Assembly (NCBI RefSeq): GCF_004349195.1
Contig: NZ_SMLG01000010.1
Location: forward strand, 1-64,000
Source of the DNA: Flavobacterium rhamnosiphilum
Lineage (GTDB): Bacteria; Bacteroidota; Bacteroidia; Flavobacteriales; Flavobacteriaceae
Direction: 5' to 3'
Length of the DNA: 64,000 bases
Made by a program: the position numbers and the translations under genes. The notes beneath the pieces are model-generated. The model was not told the origin of the DNA. It ran no database searches and saw only the letters and a program-made list of their open reading frames with translations. The first letter of the stretch is position 1; the number at the start of each line of letters is the position of its first letter. Of this stretch, positions 17,347-26,553 are shown piece by piece.

Positions 17347-17636
17347 ACATAGAAAACCTCATCGCTATACCTGCATTATGTACCCATTACAAAGTGGAAT
17401 TATCTTTTTTTAACAACCTCAGTGAAATGGGTTTGCTCGAAATAAAAACAATCGAAGAAACGCAATATATCCATCCGGATGCTATCTATGAAATAGAGAA
17501 AATGATACGCATGCATCAGGAATTAGAGGTTAATACCGCAGGAATCGATGTGGTGTTTAATTTGCTGCAAAAAATAGAAGATTTGCAAAATGAGTTAATT
17601 TCTACTAAGAACAGATTGCGTTTATACGAAAATTGA
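17343..17636 (+). CDS. cbpM: Chaperone modulator CbpM
   Basis: The 97-residue protein resembles CbpM, a MerR-like winged-helix protein that binds the J domain of CbpA and blocks its interaction with DnaK. Residues 1-65 contain the small HTH-like region ([36 protein letters not shown]), followed by a coiled coil ([20 protein letters not shown]). The ATGA overlap with the CbpA gene indicates translational coupling. Without that context it could be taken for a truncated MerR regulator. Confidence 0.85.
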   Translation: MNIENLIAIPALCTHYKVELSFFNNLSEMGLLEIKTIEETQYIHPDAIYEIEKMIRMHQELEVNTAGIDVVFNLLQKIEDLQNELISTKNRLRLYEN

Positions 17637-17685
17637 GATTTGGCAATCGAATATTCTTTTTACTGAATTATAAAAAGTAAAAAAT

Positions 17686-20277
17686 ATGAACTGGCATTTA
17701 ATCCCTCTTTCGGAAATAACACAGTTGCTAAATACAACTCCATCCGGTATTGATGATATAACGGCATCAGAACGCTTGAGCGAACACGGAAAAAATCAAA
17801 TTGAAGATAAAAAAAAGAAGACAATATTCCAGATGCTTCTATGTCAGCTATCTGATTTCATGATTCTCATCCTTATTGCAGCGGCAATTATTTCAGGCAT
17901 AATAGGCGATGTCACGGATACGGTTATTATTCTTGCTATCATTATTATTAATGCCGTTGTTGGGTTTATCCAAGAGTATCGGGCTGAAAAAGCGATGGAA
18001 GCATTAAAGAATATGGCGGCAAACTATGCGCGTATTTTACGTGAAGGAAAAACAATGGATATTCCTGCTTCCAATCTCGTGCCGGGCGATGTAGTGGTAC
18101 TCGAAGCAGGGAATGTTATTCCTGCCGATATTCGTTTTTTTGAAACCCATCAAATAAAAGTAGATGAATCAGCTCTTACGGGTGAATCAAATAATGTTGA
18201 GAAAAATCCTGAGGAACTTCCCGAAGGAAATTATGCGCTTGGCGACCAAACCAATATGGGATATAAAGGAACTTATGTTACCAATGGAAGGGCGCTGGCT
18301 TATGTTGTGGCAACGGGAATGCATACTGAACTTGGACACATCGCTAAAATGATCCAAACCGATGAAACCACAACGCCTTTACAAAAAAGATTAGCCGCTT
18401 TTGGCAAACGATTATCGGTAGTTATACTTATTATCTGTTCTATCATTTTTTTTATTGGATGGTTGCGCGGAGAATCTGTTCTAACGATGTTGATTACGTC
18501 AATTTCACTCGCTGTTGCCGCCATTCCTGAAGCTTTACCGGCATTAGTTACCATTGCACTTGCTTTTGGCGCCAAGAAATTGGCAAAAAACAATGCGCTT
18601 ATTCGGAAATTACCCGCTGTAGAAACGCTAGGTTCCGTGACTTACATCTGTTCGGATAAAACAGGAACCCTTACGCTGAATAAAATGACTGTACAGGAAA
18701 TTTTTGAAACTTCTGATACAAAATATGAGGCTTTTTTTGCAGAAAAAAATGCACTGCTACACACAATAGCTTTAAACAATGATGTTACAAAAGAGGAAAA
18801 CGGAAAATGGCTGGGAGATTCAACCGAAGTCGCATTGGTACAATATGCATTCGATAAAAATTTAAACCGCGCTGATTTAGAAGCAACATTTCCCCGAATT
18901 GCAGAATTGCCTTTCGATTCTAAAAGAAAATGCATGACTACAATTCACCAAACCCAAAATTCTAATGGTGAAATTATGGTAATTACAAAAGGGGCTGTTG
19001 ATGTATTGTTTCACAAACTGAATGATAATCAAAAATCGCTTATTCCTGAATTTGAAAGTAAAGTCAACGAAATGGCTGAAAAAGGATATCGGGTTTTAGG
19101 TTACGCCATGAAAACGCTTCCTTCCTTACCCGAAAATCTGGACACTGATGAAATAGAAACCGAATTAACCCTTATTGGGTTTGTAGGTATGATTGACCCG
19201 CCGCGTGAGGAAGCAAAGCAAGCCGTATCTGAGTGCAAAGAAGCAGGTATCATACCAGTGATGATTACAGGTGACCATAAACTCACTGCCAAAGCTATTG
19301 CCGAAAAATTAGGAATCATATCTTCTGATGAAGATCTTGTTTTAACGGGTTCCGAATTATCAGCATTAACCCAAACTGAATTTATTAAAATTGTAGAAAA
19401 AGTACGCGTTTATGCCCGTGTGAATCCAGAACAAAAATTAAGAATCATTAATGCCTTACAATCAAAGGATCATTTTGTAGCGATGACTGGCGATGGTGTA
19501 AATGACGCTCCGGCACTTAAAAATGCCGACATCGGTATTGCGATGGGAATCAACGGAACGGAAGTTTCTAAAGAAGCTTCGCACATGATTTTGCTGGATG
19601 ATAATTTTGCCAGTATTGTTGTTGCTGTCAAACACGGTCGGAAAATATTTGATAACATCCTGAAATTCATCAAATACATTATGACGGGAAATTCAGGCGA
19701 AATATGGGCTATTTTTTTAGCGCCGTTCTTTGGTTTACCTATTCCGTTATTAGCCATACACATTCTCTGGATTAATCTGGTAACGGATGGTTTACCGGGG
19801 TTAGCATTGGCCTCAGAACCATCTGAAGCTAACATTATGAAACGACCGCCCAGAAATCCTAAGGAAAATATTTTTTCAAACGGAATGGCAATACATATTT
19901 TATGGGTAGGATTTTTAATGGGTATCGTTACCATTGGGATGCAGGCCTATGCAATACATAATGCCAATACACATTGGCAAACGATGGCTTTTACGGTGCT
20001 TTGTTTTAGTCAGTTGGGACATGTAATGGTCATTCGGTCCGGGCGGGAATCCATTTTTAAAATTGGATTTTTTTCTAACAAACCTATGCTTGGTGCGCTA
20101 TTAATAACGATTACCCTTCAATTCATGATTATTTATATGCCTTTCTTTAACGAGATTTTTAAAACACAACCCTTATCTTTTTATGAATTGGGACTAACCT
20201 TAGCGGTATCAAGTATTGTATTTTGGTCTGGTGAAGCCGAAAAATGGATTAAAAACAGACGCTATACTACCATTTAG
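17686..20277 (+). CDS. Cation-transporting P-type ATPase, Ca2+-ATPase-like (P2)
   Basis: The 863-residue P-type ATPase has the phosphorylation motif CSDKTGTLTLNKMTV with Asp324. Other motifs are the actuator TGES (LTGESNNVEK near residue 165), the nucleotide-binding region, and the hinge TGDGVNDAPALKNADIGIAMG. In transmembrane helix 4 the ion-binding segment reads AVAAIPEALPALV, as in P2 ATPases for Ca2+ or Na+/K+, and helix 6 has NLVTDGLPGLAL. Ten membrane spans are expected. Length suits bacterial Ca2+-ATPases. It starts 49 bases after cbpM and may belong to the same stress-type transcript. Ion specificity is inferred from helix 4 and is not certain. Confidence 0.9.
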   Translation: MNWHLIPLSEITQLLNTTPSGIDDITASERLSEHGKNQIEDKKKKTIFQMLLCQLSDFMILILIAAAIISGIIGDVTDTVIILAIIIINAVVGFIQEYRAEKAMEALKNMAANYARILREGKTMDIPASNLVPGDVVVLEAGNVIPADIRFFETHQIKVDESALTGESNNVEKNPEELPEGNYALGDQTNMGYKGTYVTNGRALAYVVATGMHTELGHIAKMIQTDETTTPLQKRLAAFGKRLSVVILIICSIIFFIGWLRGESVLTMLITSISLAVAAIPEALPALVTIALAFGAKKLAKNNALIRKLPAVETLGSVTYICSDKTGTLTLNKMTVQEIFETSDTKYEAFFAEKNALLHTIALNNDVTKEENGKWLGDSTEVALVQYAFDKNLNRADLEATFPRIAELPFDSKRKCMTTIHQTQNSNGEIMVITKGAVDVLFHKLNDNQKSLIPEFESKVNEMAEKGYRVLGYAMKTLPSLPENLDTDEIETELTLIGFVGMIDPPREEAKQAVSECKEAGIIPVMITGDHKLTAKAIAEKLGIISSDEDLVLTGSELSALTQTEFIKIVEKVRVYARVNPEQKLRIINALQSKDHFVAMTGDGVNDAPALKNADIGIAMGINGTEVSKEASHMILLDDNFASIVVAVKHGRKIFDNILKFIKYIMTGNSGEIWAIFLAPFFGLPIPLLAIHILWINLVTDGLPGLALASEPSEANIMKRPPRNPKENIFSNGMAIHILWVGFLMGIVTIGMQAYAIHNANTHWQTMAFTVLCFSQLGHVMVIRSGRESIFKIGFFSNKPMLGALLITITLQFMIIYMPFFNEIFKTQPLSFYELGLTLAVSSIVFWSGEAEKWIKNRRYTTI

Positions 20278-20307
20278 TCTTTGAAATTACTGTATTGTTT
20301 TTTTATC

Positions 20308-20441
20308 AATTGCCGCTGGTTTTAACCAGCTGATTGGAATGAGTAAGCTGATTGGCTTTAGCCAAAATACAATGCTCATTTTGGCTAAAGCCAATGCTAG
20401 CCTGAAATTTCAAATTCCGTTGGTTAAAACCAACGGCAATT
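20308..20441. repeat. Compound REP-like inverted repeat
   Basis: The outer arms AATTGCCGCTGGTTTTAACC and its near complement (20 of 22 bases) enclose an inner perfect 17-base inverted repeat (TTGGCTTTAGCCAAAAT with its complement). Each outer arm also contains a 14-base palindrome (TGGTTTTAACCA core). Nested palindromes of this kind resemble REP/BIME elements mobilised by RAYT transposases in Bacteroidota. No transposase is nearby. It may also end transcription of the ATPase gene. Confidence 0.75.
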
Positions 20442-20750
20442 AATCTGAGTTGTTTGATTATAATTTTTAGCCTTAAACAGGTTACAGTAATTTCTAACCA
20501 AAAATGGTATAACTTCCATGTTCTGTTTTAAAATAATTTATGAGCAAAAAAACACTGCTAAAAGTGTTAATATTCAAAATGCCAACTTTTGATTGATTCA
20601 AAATTAATCGGGTCTTAAAGAGCCTGTTTACAATCTTAAAAGTCATGTTTTTTTATATAAATTTAGTAAGATTATTCAAACGTTAATTATTCTATTTTTT
20701 AGAATTAACACTAAAAATTGCATTAATTTTACAATTCTAATTTATATAAT
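20442..20750. other. Gene-free stretch upstream of the flotillin-like gene
   Basis: No reading frame, RNA gene or hairpin stands out. The last 120 bases are very AT-rich and likely hold the promoter. TAAATTTAG near 20659 is the closest match to a -7 box. Confidence 0.35.
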
Positions 20751-22646
20751 ATGACAACAATTACAGATTATTGGTGGGTACTGGTATTGATTTTATGCCT
20801 GATTCTTTACAAATTCGTTTTACGTGTTTTCTTCGGAATGGTAATCGTTCCTGAAGATAAAATTGGTTTAGTAACCAAAAAATTTGTCCTCTTTGGATCC
20901 GAAAAATCTTTACCGGATGGCAGAATTATAGCTACCAAAGGGGAAGCCGGTTTTCAGGCAAAAACACTTGCTCCAGGGTTATATTGGGCCATGTGGCCTT
21001 GGCAATTTTCTGTTGAAATGGCTCCATTTACCATTATCCCTGAAGGTAATATTGGTTTGCTTTTAAGTAAAGATGGTGCCGAAATACCAACGGGTAGAAT
21101 TTTGGCACAAAAAGTGAACTCAGACAATTTTCAGGATGCTACCTTATTTCTTAATAATGGTGGACAAAAAGGACGTCAATCTGCCTTTATAACTACTGGA
21201 TCGTACAGGATTAATACGTTTTTATTTGAAGTGGTAATGTCTCCTCAAATTGTGATTTCAGAAAATATGGTCGGGATTGTTACTGCTATGGATGGTGAGC
21301 CAATTCCTATTGGTCAAATTGCAGGTAAATTTGTTGAAAATCATAATAACTTTCAAGATTTTGATCAATTTCTAAAAAATGGCGGAAATCGTGGATTGCA
21401 ACCACAGGTTATGCTTGCCGGATCCTATTATATTAATACTTGGGCGATACAAATAGAGCAAACTCCTATGACAGATGTACCTATTGGATATGTTGGGGTT
21501 GTGATTTCTTATATTGGCGAAGACGGACAGGATGTAACAGGTGATACTTTCAAACATGGAAATATTGTTTCAAAAGGGCAACGCGGTGTATGGATGGAGC
21601 CGCTGGGTCCCGGAAAATATGCATTAAACAAATACACTACTAAATTAGAACCTGTTCCAACAACAAATCTAGTGTTGAACTGGGCTGATGCACGTAGCGA
21701 ATCCCATAATTTAGACCAAAATTTATCCACAATTACGGTTCGCTCAAAAGATGGTTTTCCTTTTAATCTCGATGTTTCACAAATCATTCATGTTCCCGCT
21801 AATGAAGCCCCAAAAGTAATTGCCCGTTTTGGTAGTATGAACAATCTTGTTTCACAGGTTTTGGAGCCAACAATTGGGAATTATTTTAGAAACTCCGCTC
21901 AGGAAAGTGATGTAATATCCTTTTTGTCAACAAGAAAAGAGCGTCAGGAATCTGCTAAAAATCATATCAAAGTGGTTCTTGATGAATACAATGTAAATGC
22001 TGTTGATACATTAATAGGAGATATTGTACCTCCGGAATCCTTAATGAAAACCCTGACTGACAGGAAGATTGCCGAAGAAGAGCAAAAAACCTATCAGACA
22101 CAAAGAATGGCTCAGGAGCAACGTCAGGGAATGGAAAAAGAAACCGCTATTGCCGATATGCAAAAAGAAATCGTAAAAGCGTCTCAAAGTGTTGAAATTG
22201 CACAACGTACTGCTGATGCAACAGTTAAAAAAGCAGAAGGAGATGCAACCAGTTTAAAATTAAATGTAAATGCAGAGGCAGAAGCTACAAAAATGCGTGC
22301 CAATGCAGAAGCGGAAGCTACTAAAGCAAGAGCTGGAGCACAAGCAGAAGCGACAAAACTAACTGCAAGTGCCGAAGCCGAAAGAATTTCTAAAACGGGT
22401 CTTGCCGAAGCTGAAAAAATTATGGCTATTGGTAAATCAACTGCCGAAGCATATCAATTGCAAGTTTCAGCAATGGGTGGTGATAACTTCACGAAATACA
22501 AAATAACTGAAGAGATTGGCAAAGGAAAAATCAAAGTAATTCCCGATGTTTTAATCTCAGGAAATAATGGCTCTGATGGACCAATCAGTGGTCTTCTTGG
22601 AATGAAACTAATGGAAATGATGGATACAAAAAACGAGAAGGAATAA
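20751..22646 (+). CDS. Flotillin-like SPFH protein with N-terminal repeats
   Basis: The 631-residue protein has one N-terminal membrane span (residues 9-30) and four related units of 60-70 residues (about 32-89, 95-161, 168-236, 242-300). Each opens with a pattern like IPEGNIGLLLSKDG and closes with GSYRINTFLFEV or a variant. An SPFH/band-7 domain follows at about 325-430, then a long Ala/Glu-rich helix (440-580) with AEAEATK-type repeats. Flotillins organise membrane microdomains. The order repeats-SPFH-helix also recalls the major vault protein, whose shoulder is SPFH-like. It stands as a single gene ending at a strong terminator. Confidence 0.88.
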   Translation: MTTITDYWWVLVLILCLILYKFVLRVFFGMVIVPEDKIGLVTKKFVLFGSEKSLPDGRIIATKGEAGFQAKTLAPGLYWAMWPWQFSVEMAPFTIIPEGNIGLLLSKDGAEIPTGRILAQKVNSDNFQDATLFLNNGGQKGRQSAFITTGSYRINTFLFEVVMSPQIVISENMVGIVTAMDGEPIPIGQIAGKFVENHNNFQDFDQFLKNGGNRGLQPQVMLAGSYYINTWAIQIEQTPMTDVPIGYVGVVISYIGEDGQDVTGDTFKHGNIVSKGQRGVWMEPLGPGKYALNKYTTKLEPVPTTNLVLNWADARSESHNLDQNLSTITVRSKDGFPFNLDVSQIIHVPANEAPKVIARFGSMNNLVSQVLEPTIGNYFRNSAQESDVISFLSTRKERQESAKNHIKVVLDEYNVNAVDTLIGDIVPPESLMKTLTDRKIAEEEQKTYQTQRMAQEQRQGMEKETAIADMQKEIVKASQSVEIAQRTADATVKKAEGDATSLKLNVNAEAEATKMRANAEAEATKARAGAQAEATKLTASAEAERISKTGLAEAEKIMAIGKSTAEAYQLQVSAMGGDNFTKYKITEEIGKGKIKVIPDVLISGNNGSDGPISGLLGMKLMEMMDTKNEKE

Positions 22647-22678
22647 ACAGTAGTACAATAGTTTTTTATAAAATGTTC

Positions 22679-22718
22679 AACAAACGCCATTCAAAATTTG
22701 AATGGCGTTTGTTTTTTA
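22679..22718 (+). terminator. Intrinsic terminator of the SPFH gene
   Basis: AACAAACGCCATTCAAA pairs with its near-exact complement around a tiny loop and runs into a T-tract (GTTTTTTATA), 33 bases past the stop. Confidence 0.9.
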
Positions 22719-22781
22719 TATTTTTTCAATAAAAACACTAAAAAAACAGCTTAAAAAGACTGAAAATCAACACAATAATAC

Positions 22782-22789
22782 TATATTTG
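22782..22789 (+). promoter_or_regulatory. -7 box of the mlaEFD operon
   Basis: TATATTTG fits TAnnTTTG and lies 38 bases before ATG 22828. No clear -33 TTTG is visible at the usual spacing. Confidence 0.45.
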
Positions 22790-22827
22790 AGTAGCTTTTT
22801 TTCTATTAAAAATTAATTCATTTGCTA

Positions 22828-23610
22828 ATGAATAGTATTTTTAAAATAATCGAATTGTTTAAAGCTTTTTTACTTGAAATTGGCGAACTCTCCTATTTTG
22901 CCGGCCGTTTTTTTAAAGAAGCTTTTAGGCATCCTACGGAGTTCAAAGAATTCCTTAGGCAGTGTTTTTATATGGGAAATCGCTCGTTGCTACTTGTTGC
23001 TGTAACAGGATTTATCATTGGTTTAGTCTTCACCTTACAATCGCGCCCCACGTTACAGGAATTTGGTGCCGTTTCCTGGATGCCGTCAATGGTCAGTATT
23101 TCGCTCATCAGAGAAATTGGGCCTATTATTACGGCTTTAATTTGTGCAGGTCGTATTGGTTCCGGAATTGGAGCCGAATTAGGTTCCATGAGAGTTACAG
23201 AACAAATAGATGCCATGGAAGTTTCAGGAACAAATCCTTTTAAATATTTAGTGGTCACCCGCATATTAGCGACCACTTTTATGCTTCCCATTCTGGTTTT
23301 TTTTGGGGATGCCATTGCCATTTTTGGTTCTTATCTGGTTGAAAACATAAAGGGAAACGTATCTTTTTTATTGTATTACAACCAGGTTTTTGATGCTTTG
23401 GAATTTAGCGACTTAATACCCGCAACAATTAAGACTTTCTTTTTTGGATTTGCCATAGGGTTAGTGGGCTGCTTTAAGGGGTATTATTGTGAAAAAGGAA
23501 CCGCTGGAGTAGGTCTTGCTGCCAACTCTGCCGTGGTTTTCACCTCAATGCTGCTTTTTATTATCGATTTTATTGCCGTTTTTGTTACCGATATTTTTTA
23601 TGATATGTAA
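22828..23610 (+). CDS. mlaE: ABC transporter permease MlaE
   Basis: The 260-residue inner-membrane permease belongs to the MlaE family of the MlaFEDB complex, which moves phospholipids between inner and outer membrane. Typical segments are the amphipathic N-terminal helix, GFIIGLVFTLQSRPTLQEFG, LIREIGPIITALICAGRIGS and ELGSMRVTEQIDAMEV, followed by four or five membrane spans. A TTG at 22822 could also start the frame, but ATG 22828 is preferred. It is followed without a gap by mlaF and then mlaD. MlaB and MlaC genes are absent, which is normal for Bacteroidota. Confidence 0.93.
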   Translation: MNSIFKIIELFKAFLLEIGELSYFAGRFFKEAFRHPTEFKEFLRQCFYMGNRSLLLVAVTGFIIGLVFTLQSRPTLQEFGAVSWMPSMVSISLIREIGPIITALICAGRIGSGIGAELGSMRVTEQIDAMEVSGTNPFKYLVVTRILATTFMLPILVFFGDAIAIFGSYLVENIKGNVSFLLYYNQVFDALEFSDLIPATIKTFFFGFAIGLVGCFKGYYCEKGTAGVGLAANSAVVFTSMLLFIIDFIAVFVTDIFYDM

Positions 23611-24369
23611 ATGATTATGAATACATCTATACCAAATCAAAACCCCATAATAGAAATCAAAGACTTAAAAAAAAGCTATGGTAATAATCATGTTTTGGAT
23701 GGTTTTAATATGGTTTTGAATGAAGGAGAAAATCTGGTTATCATGGGAAAATCAGGTTCTGGAAAATCAGTTATGATAAAATGCCTGATTGGATTAGAAG
23801 AACATGACAGTGGAACTGTTGTAATAATGGGAAACGATATTAGTAAACTCGACCATTCAGCATTAGATGATCTTCGTACCGAAGTGGGTTTTCTTTTTCA
23901 GGGAAGCGCACTCTATGACTCGATGACCGTCAGGGAAAATTTGGAATTTCCATTACGTCGTCACAAAAAAAAATTCGGTAAAATAAAAGACACCACTCCA
24001 CTGGTTATGGAAGCATTGGAAAATGTAGGTCTGGCCCATACTATAAATTTAATGCCCGAAGAACTTTCGGGGGGAATGAAACGAAGGATTGCTTTGGCCA
24101 GAACCTTAATTCTACAACCAAAAATTATTCTTTATGATGAACCAACTACTGGTTTAGACCCCATTACTGCAAAGGAAATTTTGCTGTTAATGATGTCCAT
24201 CCAGAAAAAATACAACACTTCGGCAATTATCATTACACATGATGTGGATTGTGCCAGAGTGATTTCGAACCGAATGATTTTATTGGTAGACGGCATCAAT
24301 TATATCGAAGGAACTTTTGAGGAATTATCAGTTTCAACAGATCCTAAAGTACAAGCTTTCTTTAAATAA
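23611..24369 (+). CDS. mlaF: ABC transporter ATP-binding protein MlaF
   Basis: The 252-residue ATPase energises the MlaE permease. It has Walker A GKSGSGKS near residue 47, a Q-loop (FLFQGSALYDSMTVRENL), the signature LSGGMKRRIALARTL, Walker B IILYDEPTTGLDP and the switch His in IITHD. The segment ALYDSMTVRENLEFPLR is characteristic of MlaF. It begins directly after the mlaE stop codon and ends eight bases before mlaD, so the three genes form one operon. Confidence 0.93.
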   Translation: MIMNTSIPNQNPIIEIKDLKKSYGNNHVLDGFNMVLNEGENLVIMGKSGSGKSVMIKCLIGLEEHDSGTVVIMGNDISKLDHSALDDLRTEVGFLFQGSALYDSMTVRENLEFPLRRHKKKFGKIKDTTPLVMEALENVGLAHTINLMPEELSGGMKRRIALARTLILQPKIILYDEPTTGLDPITAKEILLLMMSIQKKYNTSAIIITHDVDCARVISNRMILLVDGINYIEGTFEELSVSTDPKVQAFFK

Positions 24370-24377
24370 GAATAGAT

Positions 24378-25355
24378 ATGGAAAAAACGACATCACAAAA
24401 AATGCGCCTTGGACTTTTTGTAATCATCGGATTAACGCTATTTGTACTGGCAGTGTATTTCATTGGCGATAAGCAAAAAATGTTTGGAAAAACCAATCAT
24501 CTGAAAGCGGTCTTCAATAACGTAAGTGGATTACAATTAGGCAATAATGTACGGTATTCTGGGATAAATGTTGGCACTGTACGCGGAATAGAAATGATCA
24601 ATGATTCTACTATTAAAGTCGATATGCTGATTGAAAAAAACATTTTTACTCACATTAGGAAAAACGCTATTGCCACTATAGGCTCCGATGGATTGGTAGG
24701 TAATATGATCATAAATATTATTCCCGGAAAAGGGATGGAAGCATCAGTAGCCCCGGGTGACGAGATTCAATCCTTAAACCGTATTCGTACGGATGATTTA
24801 CTGAATACCCTTGGCGTGACCAATAAAAATGCGGCGCTTCTTACTGCTGATTTACTTAAAATCACGCAGGAAATAAATCAAGGCAAAGGAACTGTGGGTT
24901 TATTGATTAAAGATTCCACTGTAGCCAATAACCTGAAAGAAACCATACGCTATTTAAAAATTACCGGAAAAGGAACTTCGGAGTCCGTGACAAAATTAAA
25001 CCGACTCATTTCTTCCTTAGAAAATAAAGATAATGTGATAGGTTTTTTGAAAGATACGGCTGTAGCCAATGATATGAAAGCGGTAGTTCGCAATTTAGAT
25101 AAATCCAGCACTGAAATAAACAAAGTAGTAACCAATCTTAATACTACAATTGTAAATATTAAAGACGGAAAAGGCGCCATTAATTACCTTTCTAATGACC
25201 CAAATTTAGTTCGAAAAATAGATTCGACTATGAAAAATATAAATGATGCCAGTTTTCGATTAAATGAAAATATGGAAGCCTTGAAACACAATTTTTTATT
25301 TCGGGGTTATTTTAGAAAACTGGAAAAAGCAAAAAGTAAAGAACAGAAAAAATAA
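24378..25355 (+). CDS. mlaD: MCE-domain lipid-transport protein MlaD
   Basis: The 325-residue protein has one N-terminal membrane span (about residues 11-29) and an MCE domain. The domain is recognisable by VFNNVSGLQLGNNVRYSGIN (residues 47-66) and VGTVRGIEM, near residues 40-125. The C-terminal part is helical, with two repeat-like stretches ending in VGLLIKDSTVANNLK and VIGFLKDTAVANDMK. MlaD forms a hexamer that carries phospholipid across the periplasm. The C-terminal extension is longer than in E. coli MlaD (about 180 residues), as is common in Bacteroidota. It converges with the cysteine desulfurase gene. Confidence 0.92.
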   Translation: MEKTTSQKMRLGLFVIIGLTLFVLAVYFIGDKQKMFGKTNHLKAVFNNVSGLQLGNNVRYSGINVGTVRGIEMINDSTIKVDMLIEKNIFTHIRKNAIATIGSDGLVGNMIINIIPGKGMEASVAPGDEIQSLNRIRTDDLLNTLGVTNKNAALLTADLLKITQEINQGKGTVGLLIKDSTVANNLKETIRYLKITGKGTSESVTKLNRLISSLENKDNVIGFLKDTAVANDMKAVVRNLDKSSTEINKVVTNLNTTIVNIKDGKGAINYLSNDPNLVRKIDSTMKNINDASFRLNENMEALKHNFLFRGYFRKLEKAKSKEQKK

Positions 25356-25392
25356 GACATAACATAAGAAACCAGTCTTTCGAGCAGATTTT

Positions 25393-26517
25393 TTATATTG
25401 TTTTCAACGCTTCAATAAGTAAATCAACATCCTCTTTTGTATTGAAATGGCTGAAAGATATTCTCAAACTCGGTTTTTTCAAATCTTCTACAGAAAGCAT
25501 TTCGGCTAAAACATGCGAAGGCTTTATACTTCCGGATTGACAGGCGCTTCCGCGGGAAACTGCAATTCCTTTCATGTCTAAATGGAATAATATCATAGCT
25601 GTTTTTGCTTCTGAAAAAGGCAATAAAACATTCAAAACAGTATAAAAACCATCTGGATTTCCATTGATTTTAAATTCAGGAAATTCAATTTTGAGTTGGG
25701 CAATCAAATAGCTTTTCAACTGAGCAATATGATTTTGTTCCGTTTCTAAGTTGGCATAGGAAACGTCCAATGCTTTTGCCATACCCGCGATTTGGTGCAA
25801 CGCTTCGGTTCCGGCTCGCAATCCTTTTTCTTGTTCGCCACCAAAAAACAAGGGTTGTAATCCAGAATTTTTTCGAATAAAAGCAAATCCAACACCTTTT
25901 GGCCCATGAAATTTATGTGCACTTGCCACAATAAAATCAACAGGAATGGTTTGTAAATCAATCGCTGTTTTTCCAATGGATTGAACCGTATCCGAATGAA
26001 ATAAGGTATTGTGTTCTTGGCAAATGCGGCCTATTCGTTCCAAATCTAAAACGTTCCCAGTTTCATTATTCACGTGCATCAGGCTGACCAATGTTTTCTT
26101 TTCCTGCGAAAGCAATTCCACTAAATGTGTGATGTCAATTTCTCCATTTGGTTTAACATCCACATAATCAATTTGAATATCGTATTCTTTTTCTAATACT
26201 AAAGCCGTATATAAAACTGCATGATGTTCTATTTTACTGGTAATAATTCGTTTTACCTGTAAATCTTTAACCGCAGAACGAAGAATCCAATTGTTGGCTT
26301 CGGTACCACAGGATGTGAAAATAATTTCCTGTGCTGTCGCATTTAGGTTCTTAGCTATTGATTTTCTGGAAAGTTCCAATATACTTTTGGCGGCACGACC
26401 CAAACTATGCGTTGAGGAAGGATTCCCATACTCTTCGGTCATTATTTTGGTCATTTCCTGGATCACTTCGGCACGAATAGCAGTAGTAGAAGCATTATCG
26501 AGATATACTTTTTTCAT
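25393..26517 (-). CDS. Cysteine desulfurase
   Basis: The 374-residue PLP enzyme of the IscS/NifS class removes sulfur from cysteine for Fe-S cluster or tRNA thiolation. The N-terminus KKVYLDNASTTAIRAEV is typical. The PLP Lys is in ASAHKFHGPKG, and the sulfur-accepting Cys is in SRGSACQSGS. Aligned segments include GNPSSTHSLGR and MHVNNETGNV. It has no isc operon neighbours: upstream is a RarD-like transporter and downstream is the convergent mlaD. Whether it is the general IscS of the organism cannot be told here. Confidence 0.93.
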   Translation of the reverse strand: MKKVYLDNASTTAIRAEVIQEMTKIMTEEYGNPSSTHSLGRAAKSILELSRKSIAKNLNATAQEIIFTSCGTEANNWILRSAVKDLQVKRIITSKIEHHAVLYTALVLEKEYDIQIDYVDVKPNGEIDITHLVELLSQEKKTLVSLMHVNNETGNVLDLERIGRICQEHNTLFHSDTVQSIGKTAIDLQTIPVDFIVASAHKFHGPKGVGFAFIRKNSGLQPLFFGGEQEKGLRAGTEALHQIAGMAKALDVSYANLETEQNHIAQLKSYLIAQLKIEFPEFKINGNPDGFYTVLNVLLPFSEAKTAMILFHLDMKGIAVSRGSACQSGSIKPSHVLAEMLSVEDLKKPSLRISFSHFNTKEDVDLLIEALKTI

Positions 26518-26553
26518 TTTTTGAAAATTATAAAATTATTTTACACCATCTAT

